A stretch of DNA of 7,242 nt from Rhodothermales bacterium (lineage in GTDB: Bacteria > Bacteroidota > Rhodothermia > Rhodothermales > UBA10348). This document shows, in pieces, positions 1-5,980 of the stretch. Both the position numbers and the translations under genes were made by a program. Location of the stretch: positions 1 through 7,242 of the forward strand of contig JABDJZ010000010.1 of assembly GCA_013003255.1 (NCBI GenBank). The letters are read 5' to 3'. Positions within the stretch are counted from its first letter, which is position 1. Each line of letters begins with the position of its first letter. The notes beneath the pieces were generated by a model, which was not told the origin of the DNA, ran no database searches, and was given only the letters and a program-made list of their open reading frames with translations.

Positions 1-1211
1 GCCAGGTAGAGTCGGCTTACCCCCGAATCGTTAAACTTCGAGGCCATCCTCGGGAAAACGGGCATCGTGGCCGGGTCCTCGTGGAAGGCTGCCCGGTTAC
101 GCTGGATATGTTTGCGAATGTCTCGTAATGCGTCGGCGCTCCCACGCTTTTCGAACTTGTTCAGGACCACGGCATCGGCCGCGTCCAGCATGCCGATCTT
201 CTCAAGCTGGGTCGAGGCGCCGTAGTCCTGGGTCATCACGTAGATCGAGAGATCCACCAGTTCGGTGACCTCCGTATCCGACTGTCCGATCCCCGCCGTT
301 TCGAGAATGACCAGATCGAAGCCGGCGGCCTTGCAGACGGCGAGCGAGTCCCGGAGCGCCTTGGACGTAGCGCGGTGGGCCTGGCGCGTCGCAAAGGAGC
401 GCATGTATACGCGGTCCGCGTGTTCCCCGTAGATGGAGTTCATCCGGATGCGGTCTCCCAGCAGAGCCCCACCGGTCTTGCGCCGAGTGGGATCCACCGA
501 GATGACCGCTATTTCGATGTCCTCGAAATCGTTGAGGAAGCGCCGGACAATCTCGTCAGTCAGTGTGGACTTGCCGGCGCCACCGGTCCCCGTGATACCA
601 ATCGTCGGCACGGGTTTCAGCGTGATGCCCAGCGAGACCCCGCCATCGCCTTCTCCGGCGGGCACCTGGCCCGCGGATTCCATGGCTTCGGCTTCGACAG
701 CGGTGAGCTGCCGGGCCATCACCCGCGCACTTCGGGTACCCAGGGACGAGCCGTCACGTTGACCTGTCAGCGGGAAATCACATTCCTCCAGCATAAGGTT
801 GATCATACCCTGGAGACCCATCGACAGGCCGTCCTCGGGCGAAAAAATGCGCGCGATTCCGTAGGCGTGCAGTTCCTCGATTTCGGCGGGGACGATTACG
901 CCGCCGCCACCCCCATAAATGCGAATGTGCCCACAGCCAGCCTCTTCGAGGAGGTCATGCATGTACTTGAAATACTCGACATGTCCTCCCTGGTAGGATG
1001 AGATGGCGATGCCCTGAACGTCCTCCTGGATGGCGGTATCCACAACCTCACGAACAGACCGGTTGTGTCCGAGGTGGATGACCTCTGCGCCGCTGGCCTG
1101 CAGGATGCGGCGCATGATGTTGATTGCAGCATCGTGCCCGTCAAAAAGGCTGGCCGCCGTGACAAAGCGGATGGGGTGGACGGGCTGGTAGGCTTTGGGC
1201 TGCATGGGCAT
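1..1211 (-). CDS. icmF: Fused isobutyryl-CoA mutase IcmF, N-terminal part (cut by left window edge)
   Basis: This open frame of 403 codons runs off the left edge, so the C-terminal substrate-binding mutase part (roughly 650-700 residues in the family) lies outside. IcmF is a cytosolic adenosylcobalamin enzyme that interconverts isobutyryl-CoA and n-butyryl-CoA, with a built-in GTPase chaperone. Seen here: a B12-binding domain at about residues 14-147, with FDGHDAAINIMRR at 23-35 (H26 is the expected lower cobalt ligand), SSYQGGH at 71-77 and a Gly run at 99-103. A MeaI-type G domain follows: Walker A GTGGAGKS at 208-215, SVDPTRRKTGGALLGDR at 238-254, ETAGIGQSDTE at 304-314 and a base-specificity loop NKFE at 351-354. 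The domain order B12-G-(mutase) is the IcmF order, unlike methylmalonyl-CoA mutase with separate MeaB. The start is well bounded: an in-frame TGA lies at 1248-1250 and the only starts after it are ATG at 1211 or 1205. No clear Shine-Dalgarno is present. The gene follows the M20 gene by 77 bp and may share its transcript. Confidence 0.95.
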   Translation of the reverse strand, partial: MPMQPKAYQPVHPIRFVTAASLFDGHDAAINIMRRILQASGAEVIHLGHNRSVREVVDTAIQEDVQGIAISSYQGGHVEYFKYMHDLLEEAGCGHIRIYGGGGGVIVPAEIEELHAYGIARIFSPEDGLSMGLQGMINLMLEECDFPLTGQRDGSSLGTRSARVMARQLTAVEAEAMESAGQVPAGEGDGGVSLGITLKPVPTIGITGTGGAGKSTLTDEIVRRFLNDFEDIEIAVISVDPTRRKTGGALLGDRIRMNSIYGEHADRVYMRSFATRQAHRATSKALRDSLAVCKAAGFDLVILETAGIGQSDTEVTELVDLSIYVMTQDYGASTQLEKIGMLDAADAVVLNKFEKRGSADALRDIRKHIQRNRAAFHEDPATMPVFPRMASKFNDSGVSRLYL

Positions 1212-1224
1212 CTGATACGGAATG

Positions 1225-1236
1225 GGAAGCGCTTCC
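1225..1236. promoter_or_regulatory. Perfect 12-bp palindrome, possible operator before icmF
   Basis: GGAAGCGCTTCC is a perfect palindrome ending 13 bp before the icmF ATG, in the gap after the M20 stop codon. Its core AAGCGCTT has the central CG and flanking AA/TT typical of operators of LacI-family repressors (established pattern for that family). No such regulator is encoded in the window, so binding is inference. It sits where a ribosome-binding site would normally lie. Confidence 0.4.
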
Positions 1237-1253
1237 GTTGGACCTTTTCAGCC

Positions 1254-1267
1254 AGCGAAAGTTCGCT
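1254..1267. repeat. Inverted repeat AGCGAA-AG-TTCGCT in the M20-icmF gap
   Basis: Two perfect 6-bp arms flank a 2-bp centre, 21 bp after the M20 stop codon on the minus strand. Its centre lies 30 bp from the centre of the palindrome at 1225-1236, about three helical turns. In RNA it could form a short stem with a 4-nt loop, extended by a few imperfect pairs (about 1251-1270). No U tract follows, so it does not look like an intrinsic terminator. It could be a second operator half of a two-site arrangement. Confidence 0.35.
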
Positions 1268-1288
1268 CGCCAGGGATGGGGCCAGCCC

Positions 1289-2497
1289 TCAGTAACCGCC
1301 TTGTCGGTGATGCATCTCCGCCAGAAGGCTGGTCAGAATGGTTCGCGCGCCAACCGCAATGGCGCCGTCATCGGCCACGTAATCCGGGGCGTGGGGCATT
1401 CCCCTTATGCCATTTTCCGGGTTGCTGACCCCCAGGAAAAACATCATCCCCGGAACGTGCCGCTGAAACGATCCGAAGTCCTCACTGAATGCCGGGATCA
1501 CCTGGGTGATCGGAGCCACAATGATATCGGGAGCCAGAGCGGACAGGGCCGCACGGGACCGGGCAACCAGTGCACTGTCGTTGGTCACGCCGGCGATGGC
1601 CGCGAGGTCAAACTGAGGCCGAATGGACACGTCGGAGGCTTCGATTCCAGCCAGAGCACGGTTGAGTCGTTCGGGGAGCGATTCCAGGGTGGCCGCATCG
1701 GCCGTCATGATCTGGGCTCGAATCGTAGTGGGCCCGCCACGGCGCTGCACCAGGACATCGTCCTTGGCCGCCGATTGCAGCGCTTGCGTGACCGTCCCCA
1801 GCCCGTCGACGGCAGCCGCCACGCGTGTCGCGGTCTCGCGCCGACCGGGTCCAGAGACCTCAACGACCAGGTTTGTTCGAGAGGCCATCATTCCGCCGGC
1901 AGTCGTGGCAACGGTGCCCACTGGGTAGGGGGCCGTATGCAGGGCCAGTATGGCGTCCGGCATTCGGTCACCGAACAGGCCGTCAGCGAGCATGGCGTTG
2001 GCGCCCGAGGCCGTCTCTTCGGCGGGTTGGAAGATCAGCATGACAGCACCGGCCATCTCGTCCTTGACGGCCGCCGCAGCATTGGCTACCGCCAGGCCCA
2101 CTACCGTGTGGATGTCGTGGCCGCAGATATGACGCACACCCGGGACTTGGCTTGCATAGGAGACCGGATCAGGCGCACTCGATCGCACGGCGTCCATGTC
2201 TGCACGGAATGCAATGGTCGGTCCTGGGCTGCCCCCTTCCAGCACGCCCACTACGCCGTGTCCGCCTATTCCACGACGCACAGAGAAGCTGAGCGCCTCA
2301 AGATGCTCGGCCACGATGCCGGCCGTTCGAACCTCCTGGCCGGAGAGCTCCGGATTGCGGTGCAGGTCGTGCCTGATGCTCACCAATTCGGGCAAGCTCG
2401 AGGCCAGAGCGGCCTCTGCTCCATGCAGGAGATCCTGTGTGGATTGAGCCTGCACGGCTTGGGTGGCCAGTAGAGCGATAAGCAGAAATGCCTTCAT
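1289..2497 (-). CDS. Exported M20D-family amidohydrolase (N-acyl amino acid/peptide hydrolase)
   Basis: 402 aa, the normal length for M20D enzymes (IAA-amino acid hydrolase/hippurate hydrolase/N-acyl-amino-acid deacylase type). These are dizinc or dimanganese enzymes that cleave an amide bond to release an amino acid. A signal peptide is evident at residues 1-17 (MKAFLLIALLATQAVQA, then QS), with no lipobox Cys, so the mature enzyme is probably periplasmic or secreted. The catalytic domain shows FRADMDAV 97-104, CGHDIH 125-130 (C125 and H127 as metal ligands), FQPAEE 156-161 (E160 as catalytic base, E161 as ligand), LH 186-187 and PHAP 368-371 (H369 as last ligand). FSEDFGSF 337-344 is the usual SxEDF segment. 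Odd: the lid/dimerisation domain (about 190-300) begins normally (GGMMAS 201-206), but the family's GxGxHGAxPH stretch is replaced by SGPGRRETATRV near 215-226, so the conserved lid His is missing. Substrate cannot be told. No clear Shine-Dalgarno precedes the ATG. Confidence 0.9.
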   Translation of the reverse strand: MKAFLLIALLATQAVQAQSTQDLLHGAEAALASSLPELVSIRHDLHRNPELSGQEVRTAGIVAEHLEALSFSVRRGIGGHGVVGVLEGGSPGPTIAFRADMDAVRSSAPDPVSYASQVPGVRHICGHDIHTVVGLAVANAAAAVKDEMAGAVMLIFQPAEETASGANAMLADGLFGDRMPDAILALHTAPYPVGTVATTAGGMMASRTNLVVEVSGPGRRETATRVAAAVDGLGTVTQALQSAAKDDVLVQRRGGPTTIRAQIMTADAATLESLPERLNRALAGIEASDVSIRPQFDLAAIAGVTNDSALVARSRAALSALAPDIIVAPITQVIPAFSEDFGSFQRHVPGMMFFLGVSNPENGIRGMPHAPDYVADDGAIAVGARTILTSLLAEMHHRQGGY

Positions 2498-2570
2498 GCC
2501 AGGGAAGTGTTAAGTGGGGGCATACAAGATGACCCCGCGCGAGGCCGGAGCGTTTGCAGAAGCATCAGGA
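2498..2570. other. 73-bp gap between the HXXEE gene and the M20 gene
   Basis: Read on the minus strand, this gap follows the HXXEE stop and precedes the M20 ATG. It has a weak GGGG...CCCC pairing (about 2515-2535) but no U-tract terminator and no promoter I can defend. Read-through from the upstream membrane genes into the M20 gene is possible. Confidence 0.4.
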
Positions 2571-3035
2571 TCACGCAAAAGCCACGGCCGACACCAGGGC
2601 GTGGAAGGCGAGTCCAGCAACCACGGCACGCACGAAGATGCTTTGCGACAGTTGGGCGCGGCTGGATCGCAGAACGAGTACGCCCAGCGGAAGTGATAGC
2701 ACGGTGCCGGTGATCATTCCGGGAGCGTATCCCCCGAAAGCCATCGCGGCAAGGAGGTGGAGCGCACCATTGGCAGCGAGAGTTGCCGCCAGTGCCACGG
2801 GGAACCACCCGGCGCGATGGAAGCGGTACGCCGCAACGGTCCCGACAATGAAGAGGACAAGCGCCGTTGCATTGATGGCTATGAACCGGTCAAGCGGAAT
2901 TGCGCGGCCGAGGGTCTCGCCGGTCCAGAGGAGCAGGTCGGTCCAGATCTCTTCACCAAGGTGCAGGACGTAGGCCAGGGGAAGGAGTGCTCCCGCGATT
3001 GGAAGCTGTCCGGCCCCTGACTCCGCGCGATTCAT
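2571..3035 (-). CDS. HXXEE-family integral membrane protein of unknown function
   Basis: 154 aa with about four to five hydrophobic segments: roughly 12-25, 50-70, 78-98, 105-123 and 134-152. The motif HLGEE at 25-29, just after the first hydrophobic stretch, is the signature of the HXXEE membrane family. The later pattern N89...H93 (ANGALHLLAA) followed by GGYAPGMITG at 101-110 also fits that family. These polar residues inside membrane segments suggest a metal- or proton-binding site, but no function is established for the family and I do not assign one. The ATG overlaps the TGA of the upstream gene as ATGA, which indicates translational coupling; no Shine-Dalgarno is evident. The two proteins are probably made together and may sit in the membrane as a pair (inference). 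The product ends abruptly after the last hydrophobic segment, with no cytosolic tail. Confidence 0.75.
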   Translation of the reverse strand: MNRAESGAGQLPIAGALLPLAYVLHLGEEIWTDLLLWTGETLGRAIPLDRFIAINATALVLFIVGTVAAYRFHRAGWFPVALAATLAANGALHLLAAMAFGGYAPGMITGTVLSLPLGVLVLRSSRAQLSQSIFVRAVVAGLAFHALVSAVAFA

Positions 3036-3904
3036 GACACTCGGGTCCGGTCGTGCCGGACAGCGCCTTCGGCGGTTTCGTCTTCATCGGGCACCTCGAG
3101 GACGGGAGCGGCGACGGTTGTGGCCGGCGCGGTTGCGACCTCAGTTGCAGCGCCGGCCGAAGCCGCGGCTGGAGCGACGACCGTCCTGCCAGCCGAGGCC
3201 ACCTCGGCTCCGTCCTGATTGGACGCTGCCGCGCGCATCTGATCCGCGAGGCCCTTTAGATTCTCCCGTTGACGGTCGGACCATGACACAATCAGGGATC
3301 GAACCAGCACCATGGACGCGGCCACCGCAGCCAACGAGGCAATGCCGACCTCTGGCCCCGGAAATGCGTTGGTGACGGCCAGCATGAGCGAGACCATCGG
3401 CACCAGCACGATCGGATACCACATGGCAACCCCACTGAACTGCTTTCTCAGATGGATGGAGGTCTGACCATCTCTGGGGCGGACCATGGCCTTGATCCGA
3501 GTGAAATTGATGCCCTCGTCACCCTCGCCGATGTAGTGTGACCACTCCCGGGCGCGTCCCACAAGGCTGGTCTGGCCCGTCCTTCCGGTGAACTGCCTGA
3601 GATCAAGCACGACGTCTTCCCAGATCGAATCGCTGACCTCACCCGCAACGACGCGGGTTTCATCGATCACGAAAGGGCCACCGAAAAGACCACGACGTCC
3701 CGAATCTGGCTCTCCGTGCTCCAACTCAAGGGCCGCCTCTCTTACATGGGCTGCGGGAAGCCCCAGTTCAGCAGCCAGCGTCTCAACTTCCTCCAGGGAC
3801 AGGTGCCGGTTCGATGTGCCGACGGAGCTTTCGTGCAGCTCGGTGGCGCGCTTCATCAGGGCCCCGATCTCACGCTCATTGTATGTCCGTCCGCTGGAGC
3901 CCAT
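3032..3904 (-). CDS. Helical-domain protein with two TM helices and an Ala-rich tail, function unknown
   Basis: 290 aa from the ATG at 3904. Residues 5-63 form a helical region (YNEREIGALMKRATEL, then LSLEEVETLAAELGLPAAHVREAALEL). This SHOCT/DUF1707-like style of short helical domain recurs at the N termini of membrane-associated proteins in Gemmatimonadota and Rhodothermota-type genomes (from memory). Residues 72-155 are a soluble, probably beta-rich region (FVIDETRVVAGEVSDSIWED onward). Two hydrophobic helices follow at about 159-177 and 186-205. The tail 224-270 is rich in Ala, Thr and Val, and residues 271-280 are acidic. The frame stays open antisense to the ABC-F gene up to 4426, but 3904 is preferred: AGG at 3911-3913 lies 6 nt upstream, upstream codons look non-coding, and the ABC-F gene occupies that DNA. 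It is the first gene of the minus-strand run and overlaps the HXXEE gene by 4 bp. I recognise no enzymatic motif. Confidence 0.8.
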   Translation of the reverse strand: MGSSGRTYNEREIGALMKRATELHESSVGTSNRHLSLEEVETLAAELGLPAAHVREAALELEHGEPDSGRRGLFGGPFVIDETRVVAGEVSDSIWEDVVLDLRQFTGRTGQTSLVGRAREWSHYIGEGDEGINFTRIKAMVRPRDGQTSIHLRKQFSGVAMWYPIVLVPMVSLMLAVTNAFPGPEVGIASLAAVAASMVLVRSLIVSWSDRQRENLKGLADQMRAAASNQDGAEVASAGRTVVAPAAASAGAATEVATAPATTVAAPVLEVPDEDETAEGAVRHDRTRVS

Positions 3905-3910
3905 CAATAA

Positions 3911-3915
3911 CCTGC
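3911..3915 (-). promoter_or_regulatory. Ribosome-binding site deciding the start at 3904
   Basis: On the minus strand GCAGG is followed by six nucleotides (TTATTG) and then the ATG at 3904. It is the only recognisable Shine-Dalgarno in front of a gene in this window, and it argues against the much longer open frame reaching 4426. Confidence 0.5.
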
Positions 3916-3929
3916 CATTGTGTTCACTG

Positions 3930-3965
3930 CAATAGTAACGGATGGCCGGACTCATCGTTGCAAAA
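3930..3965 (-). promoter_or_regulatory. Candidate promoter for the membrane-protein pair
   Basis: On the minus strand TTTTG (3961-3965) is followed after 23 bp by TACTATTG (3930-3937), one mismatch from the Bacteroidota -7 element TAnnTTTG; the -33 element of that class is TTTG. The spacing is at the long end of what that class allows. Transcription would begin near 3923, giving a 5' leader of about 20 nt that includes the AGG ribosome-binding site. This is a pattern match only and depends on the organism using that sigma-factor class. Confidence 0.3.
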
Positions 3966-3993
3966 GACGGATAGTGGCCACGGGATTCTCGCC

Positions 3994-4007
3994 CGGTTCT
4001 CGAACCG
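3994..4007. repeat. Inverted repeat CGGTTC-TC-GAACCG in the divergent intergenic region
   Basis: Two perfect 6-bp arms around a 2-bp centre lie in the 150-bp region between the divergent genes, about 50 bp before the ABC-F start. It could be an operator, or a small hairpin (5-bp stem, 4-nt loop) in the ABC-F leader. I checked it as part of a tRNA T-arm and it does not fit. I could not find a convincing promoter for the ABC-F gene on the plus strand. Confidence 0.35.
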
Positions 4008-4054
4008 AGCCCCTGTCCGCGCTTAAGCTTCCGGTCCAGTCCAACACCCGCCTG

Positions 4055-5980
4055 ATGAACATCCTCACCGTAGAAGACCTGCGCAAGAGCTTCGGAATGA
4101 AGCCACTTCTCGAATCGGTCACGTTTGGACTGGGCGATGACGAGAAGATGGGGCTCATCGGAGCCAACGGGTCCGGAAAGTCCACGCTCATGCGGATCGT
4201 GTCCGGTGAGGAGACTGCGGATGGGGGGCGAATCATGATCCCGGCCCGGGCCCGGGTGGCCTTTCTCCCCCAGAACCCCGAGTTCGAGCCGGGGCACTCG
4301 GTCCTGGACGCCGTGTTTGATCGAGGAGACCCAACCCTTCGCCTGCTCCACGATTACGAAGAGGCCACGCACCGCCTCGGGCAGGGAGATCAATCGGTCC
4401 TCGACACCGTCACGAATCTGAGCCACCAGTTGGACGTGACCGGTGGCTGGGATCGAGAGGCCGGCGCCCGGGCCATCCTGGACCGGTTGGGTCTGGACGA
4501 TTTCGGAGCCCGGGTAGAGACACTGTCAGGTGGTCAGCGAAAACGGGTGGCGCTTGCGCGGGCGTTGCTTATCGAGCCGGAGCTGCTCCTTCTGGATGAG
4601 CCCACCAACCACCTGGACACGGGCACGATAGCCTGGTTGGAGTCCTGGCTTTCCCGTTACTCCGGGGCGCTGCTGCTTGTGACACATGACCGTTACTTCC
4701 TGGACCGGGTGACCAACCGCATGCTTGAGGTGCACCCTGGCGGGGTTACCAAGTACGAAGGCAACTACTCGCGCTACCTGGAACTCAAGGAGGAGCAGGA
4801 GCGCCTGGCCCAGGCCACCGAACGGACGCGCCAGAACCTGGCCCGTCGCGAGTTGGCGTGGCTGCGGAGGGGGCCCAAAGCCAGAACCTCGAAGGCCAAG
4901 TACCGGGTGGAACGGGCGGAGGCCCTCCAGGAATCGGCAAAGTCCGGCCCTGACGCCAGTCTGGCGCTCTCGGCCGCGTCCACGAGGCTCGGCAACCAGG
5001 TCATCGACCTCGATGGGGTTTCCAAGCACTACGACGGGCTGGCGGTGGTCTCAAACTATTCGAAGTCGTTCACCAGGGTGGACCGAATCGGGATCATCGG
5101 TCCCAACGGATCCGGAAAGACCACGCTCCTGGAGATGATCGCCGGCAGGCTGACCCCGGATGAGGGCGAAGTGAGGCGCGGCGCCACCACGGTCATCGGG
5201 TATTTTGACCAGGAGGGACGGCCGCTCAAGGACGAACTCCGGGTCATTGATACGGTCACCGAGGTTGCGGAGAGCGTGCGTACGGCGGACGGCTCCGTGA
5301 TTTCCGCGAGCCAGATGCTGGAGCGGTTTCTGTTTCCGCCGGCGGTACAGTACACGCCCGTCGCGAAGCTGTCCGGCGGAGAGCGGCGTCGGCTGCATCT
5401 CCTCCTGGTGCTGATGGAGGCCCCCAACGTCCTCCTGCTTGATGAGCCTACCAACGATCTGGACATCCCGACCCTGGCGGCGCTGGAAGAGTATCTGGAC
5501 ACGTTCGAGGGTGTGCTCATCGCCGTGTCGCACGACCGCTGGTTTCTGGATCGCACCGTGGACCACATCCTGCATTTCGGTCCCGGTGGCGCGATCCGCG
5601 AGTTTCCGGGCGATTACAGCGCGTTCATCGAGCGTCAGGCGGCCGAGGAGACAGCGCGCGCCGAGGAGGCGCGCCGGGAGGGAGAACGCAAAGAGTCCGC
5701 GCGTGCAGCGGCAGCCGGCGACGCCACATCCTCGCCTACCGGCTCCAGAAAAAAGGGCCGGGCCGATGGCAAGCTTTCCTTCAAGGAAAAGCGCGAACTG
5801 GAGGAAACCGAGGCCCGGATAGAGCAGACCGAAGCGCGGATGGCCGCCATCGAGCAGGCGCTGAATGCCCGGCCTGATGATTTTGAGGCCGTGGCCCAGT
5901 TGTCCGAGGAACTCGGAAAATTGACCCGGTCGCTGGATCAGGACGTGGAGCGTTGGGCCGAGTTGTCCGAGCGCGCCTAG
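4055..5980 (+). CDS. uup: ABC-F family ATPase, Uup type
   Basis: 641 aa, close to the E. coli Uup length of about 635. ABC-F proteins are soluble twin ATPases without membrane domains; Uup-type members act on ribosomes and have been linked to branched DNA intermediates and transposon precise excision. Domain 1: Walker A GANGSGKST 36-44, signature LSGGQ 157-161, Walker B LLLLDEP 177-183 with E182, H-loop THDR 210-213. The interdomain linker (about 230-310) holds RRELAWLRRGPKARTSKAK 264-282, characteristic of Uup. Domain 2: Walker A GPNGSGKTT 349-357, signature LSGGE 439-443, Walker B LLLDEP 460-465 with E464, H-loop SHDR 492-495. The C-terminal extension from about 525 is charged, with KLSFKEKRELEE 573-584 leading a predicted coiled coil to about 637, the Uup C-terminal domain. 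All catalytic residues are intact. The frame is open upstream to 3920, but those 45 residues look non-coding and cross the divergent promoter region, so ATG 4055 is chosen. No Shine-Dalgarno is visible. Confidence 0.95.
   Translation: MNILTVEDLRKSFGMKPLLESVTFGLGDDEKMGLIGANGSGKSTLMRIVSGEETADGGRIMIPARARVAFLPQNPEFEPGHSVLDAVFDRGDPTLRLLHDYEEATHRLGQGDQSVLDTVTNLSHQLDVTGGWDREAGARAILDRLGLDDFGARVETLSGGQRKRVALARALLIEPELLLLDEPTNHLDTGTIAWLESWLSRYSGALLLVTHDRYFLDRVTNRMLEVHPGGVTKYEGNYSRYLELKEEQERLAQATERTRQNLARRELAWLRRGPKARTSKAKYRVERAEALQESAKSGPDASLALSAASTRLGNQVIDLDGVSKHYDGLAVVSNYSKSFTRVDRIGIIGPNGSGKTTLLEMIAGRLTPDEGEVRRGATTVIGYFDQEGRPLKDELRVIDTVTEVAESVRTADGSVISASQMLERFLFPPAVQYTPVAKLSGGERRRLHLLLVLMEAPNVLLLDEPTNDLDIPTLAALEEYLDTFEGVLIAVSHDRWFLDRTVDHILHFGPGGAIREFPGDYSAFIERQAAEETARAEEARREGERKESARAAAAGDATSSPTGSRKKGRADGKLSFKEKRELEETEARIEQTEARMAAIEQALNARPDDFEAVAQLSEELGKLTRSLDQDVERWAELSERA
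5977..5980. other. Interlocked convergent stop codons (CTAG)
   Basis: The palindrome CTAG supplies TAG at 5978-5980 for the plus-strand ABC-F gene and TAG at 5977-5979 for the minus-strand M28 gene. The genes therefore overlap tail to tail by 4 bp. No room exists between them for an intrinsic terminator, so each transcript must run into the other gene or end by another mechanism. Confidence 0.9.

Noticed and set aside
375..1001. A 208-codon plus-strand open frame opposite icmF.
   Set aside because: The minus strand is unambiguous IcmF with all B12-domain and G-domain motifs; the plus-strand translation has no recognisable features.
1251..1270. An intrinsic terminator after the M20 gene.
   Set aside because: A small stem can form but no run of U follows on the minus strand, so it is treated as an inverted repeat and possible operator.
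1238..2473. A 411-codon open frame on the plus strand covering nearly the whole M20 gene.
   Set aside because: It is the antisense shadow of a GC-rich gene. Its translation is rich in Gly, His and Arg with no recognisable motif, whereas the minus strand carries a complete M20D enzyme with signal peptide.
3976..4012. A possible tRNA T-arm around GGTTCTCGAACC.
   Set aside because: The stem and loop lengths and the conserved T-loop positions do not fit on either strand, and no acceptor or anticodon arm can be paired nearby.
3920..4054. A 45-residue N-terminal extension of the ABC-F protein.
   Set aside because: The family begins directly with the first ABC domain, as in MNILTVEDLRKSFG. The extra residues look non-coding and cross the divergent promoter region.
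3905..4426. A 174-codon upstream extension of the two-TM protein gene on the minus strand.
   Set aside because: It runs antisense to the start of the ABC-F gene, shows no recognisable domain, and a ribosome-binding site and ATG fit at 3904.
5051..5575. Long minus-strand open frames opposite the second ABC domain (also 4526-5029).
   Set aside because: These are mirror frames of the ABC-F coding sequence, with arginine- and serine-rich or featureless translations.
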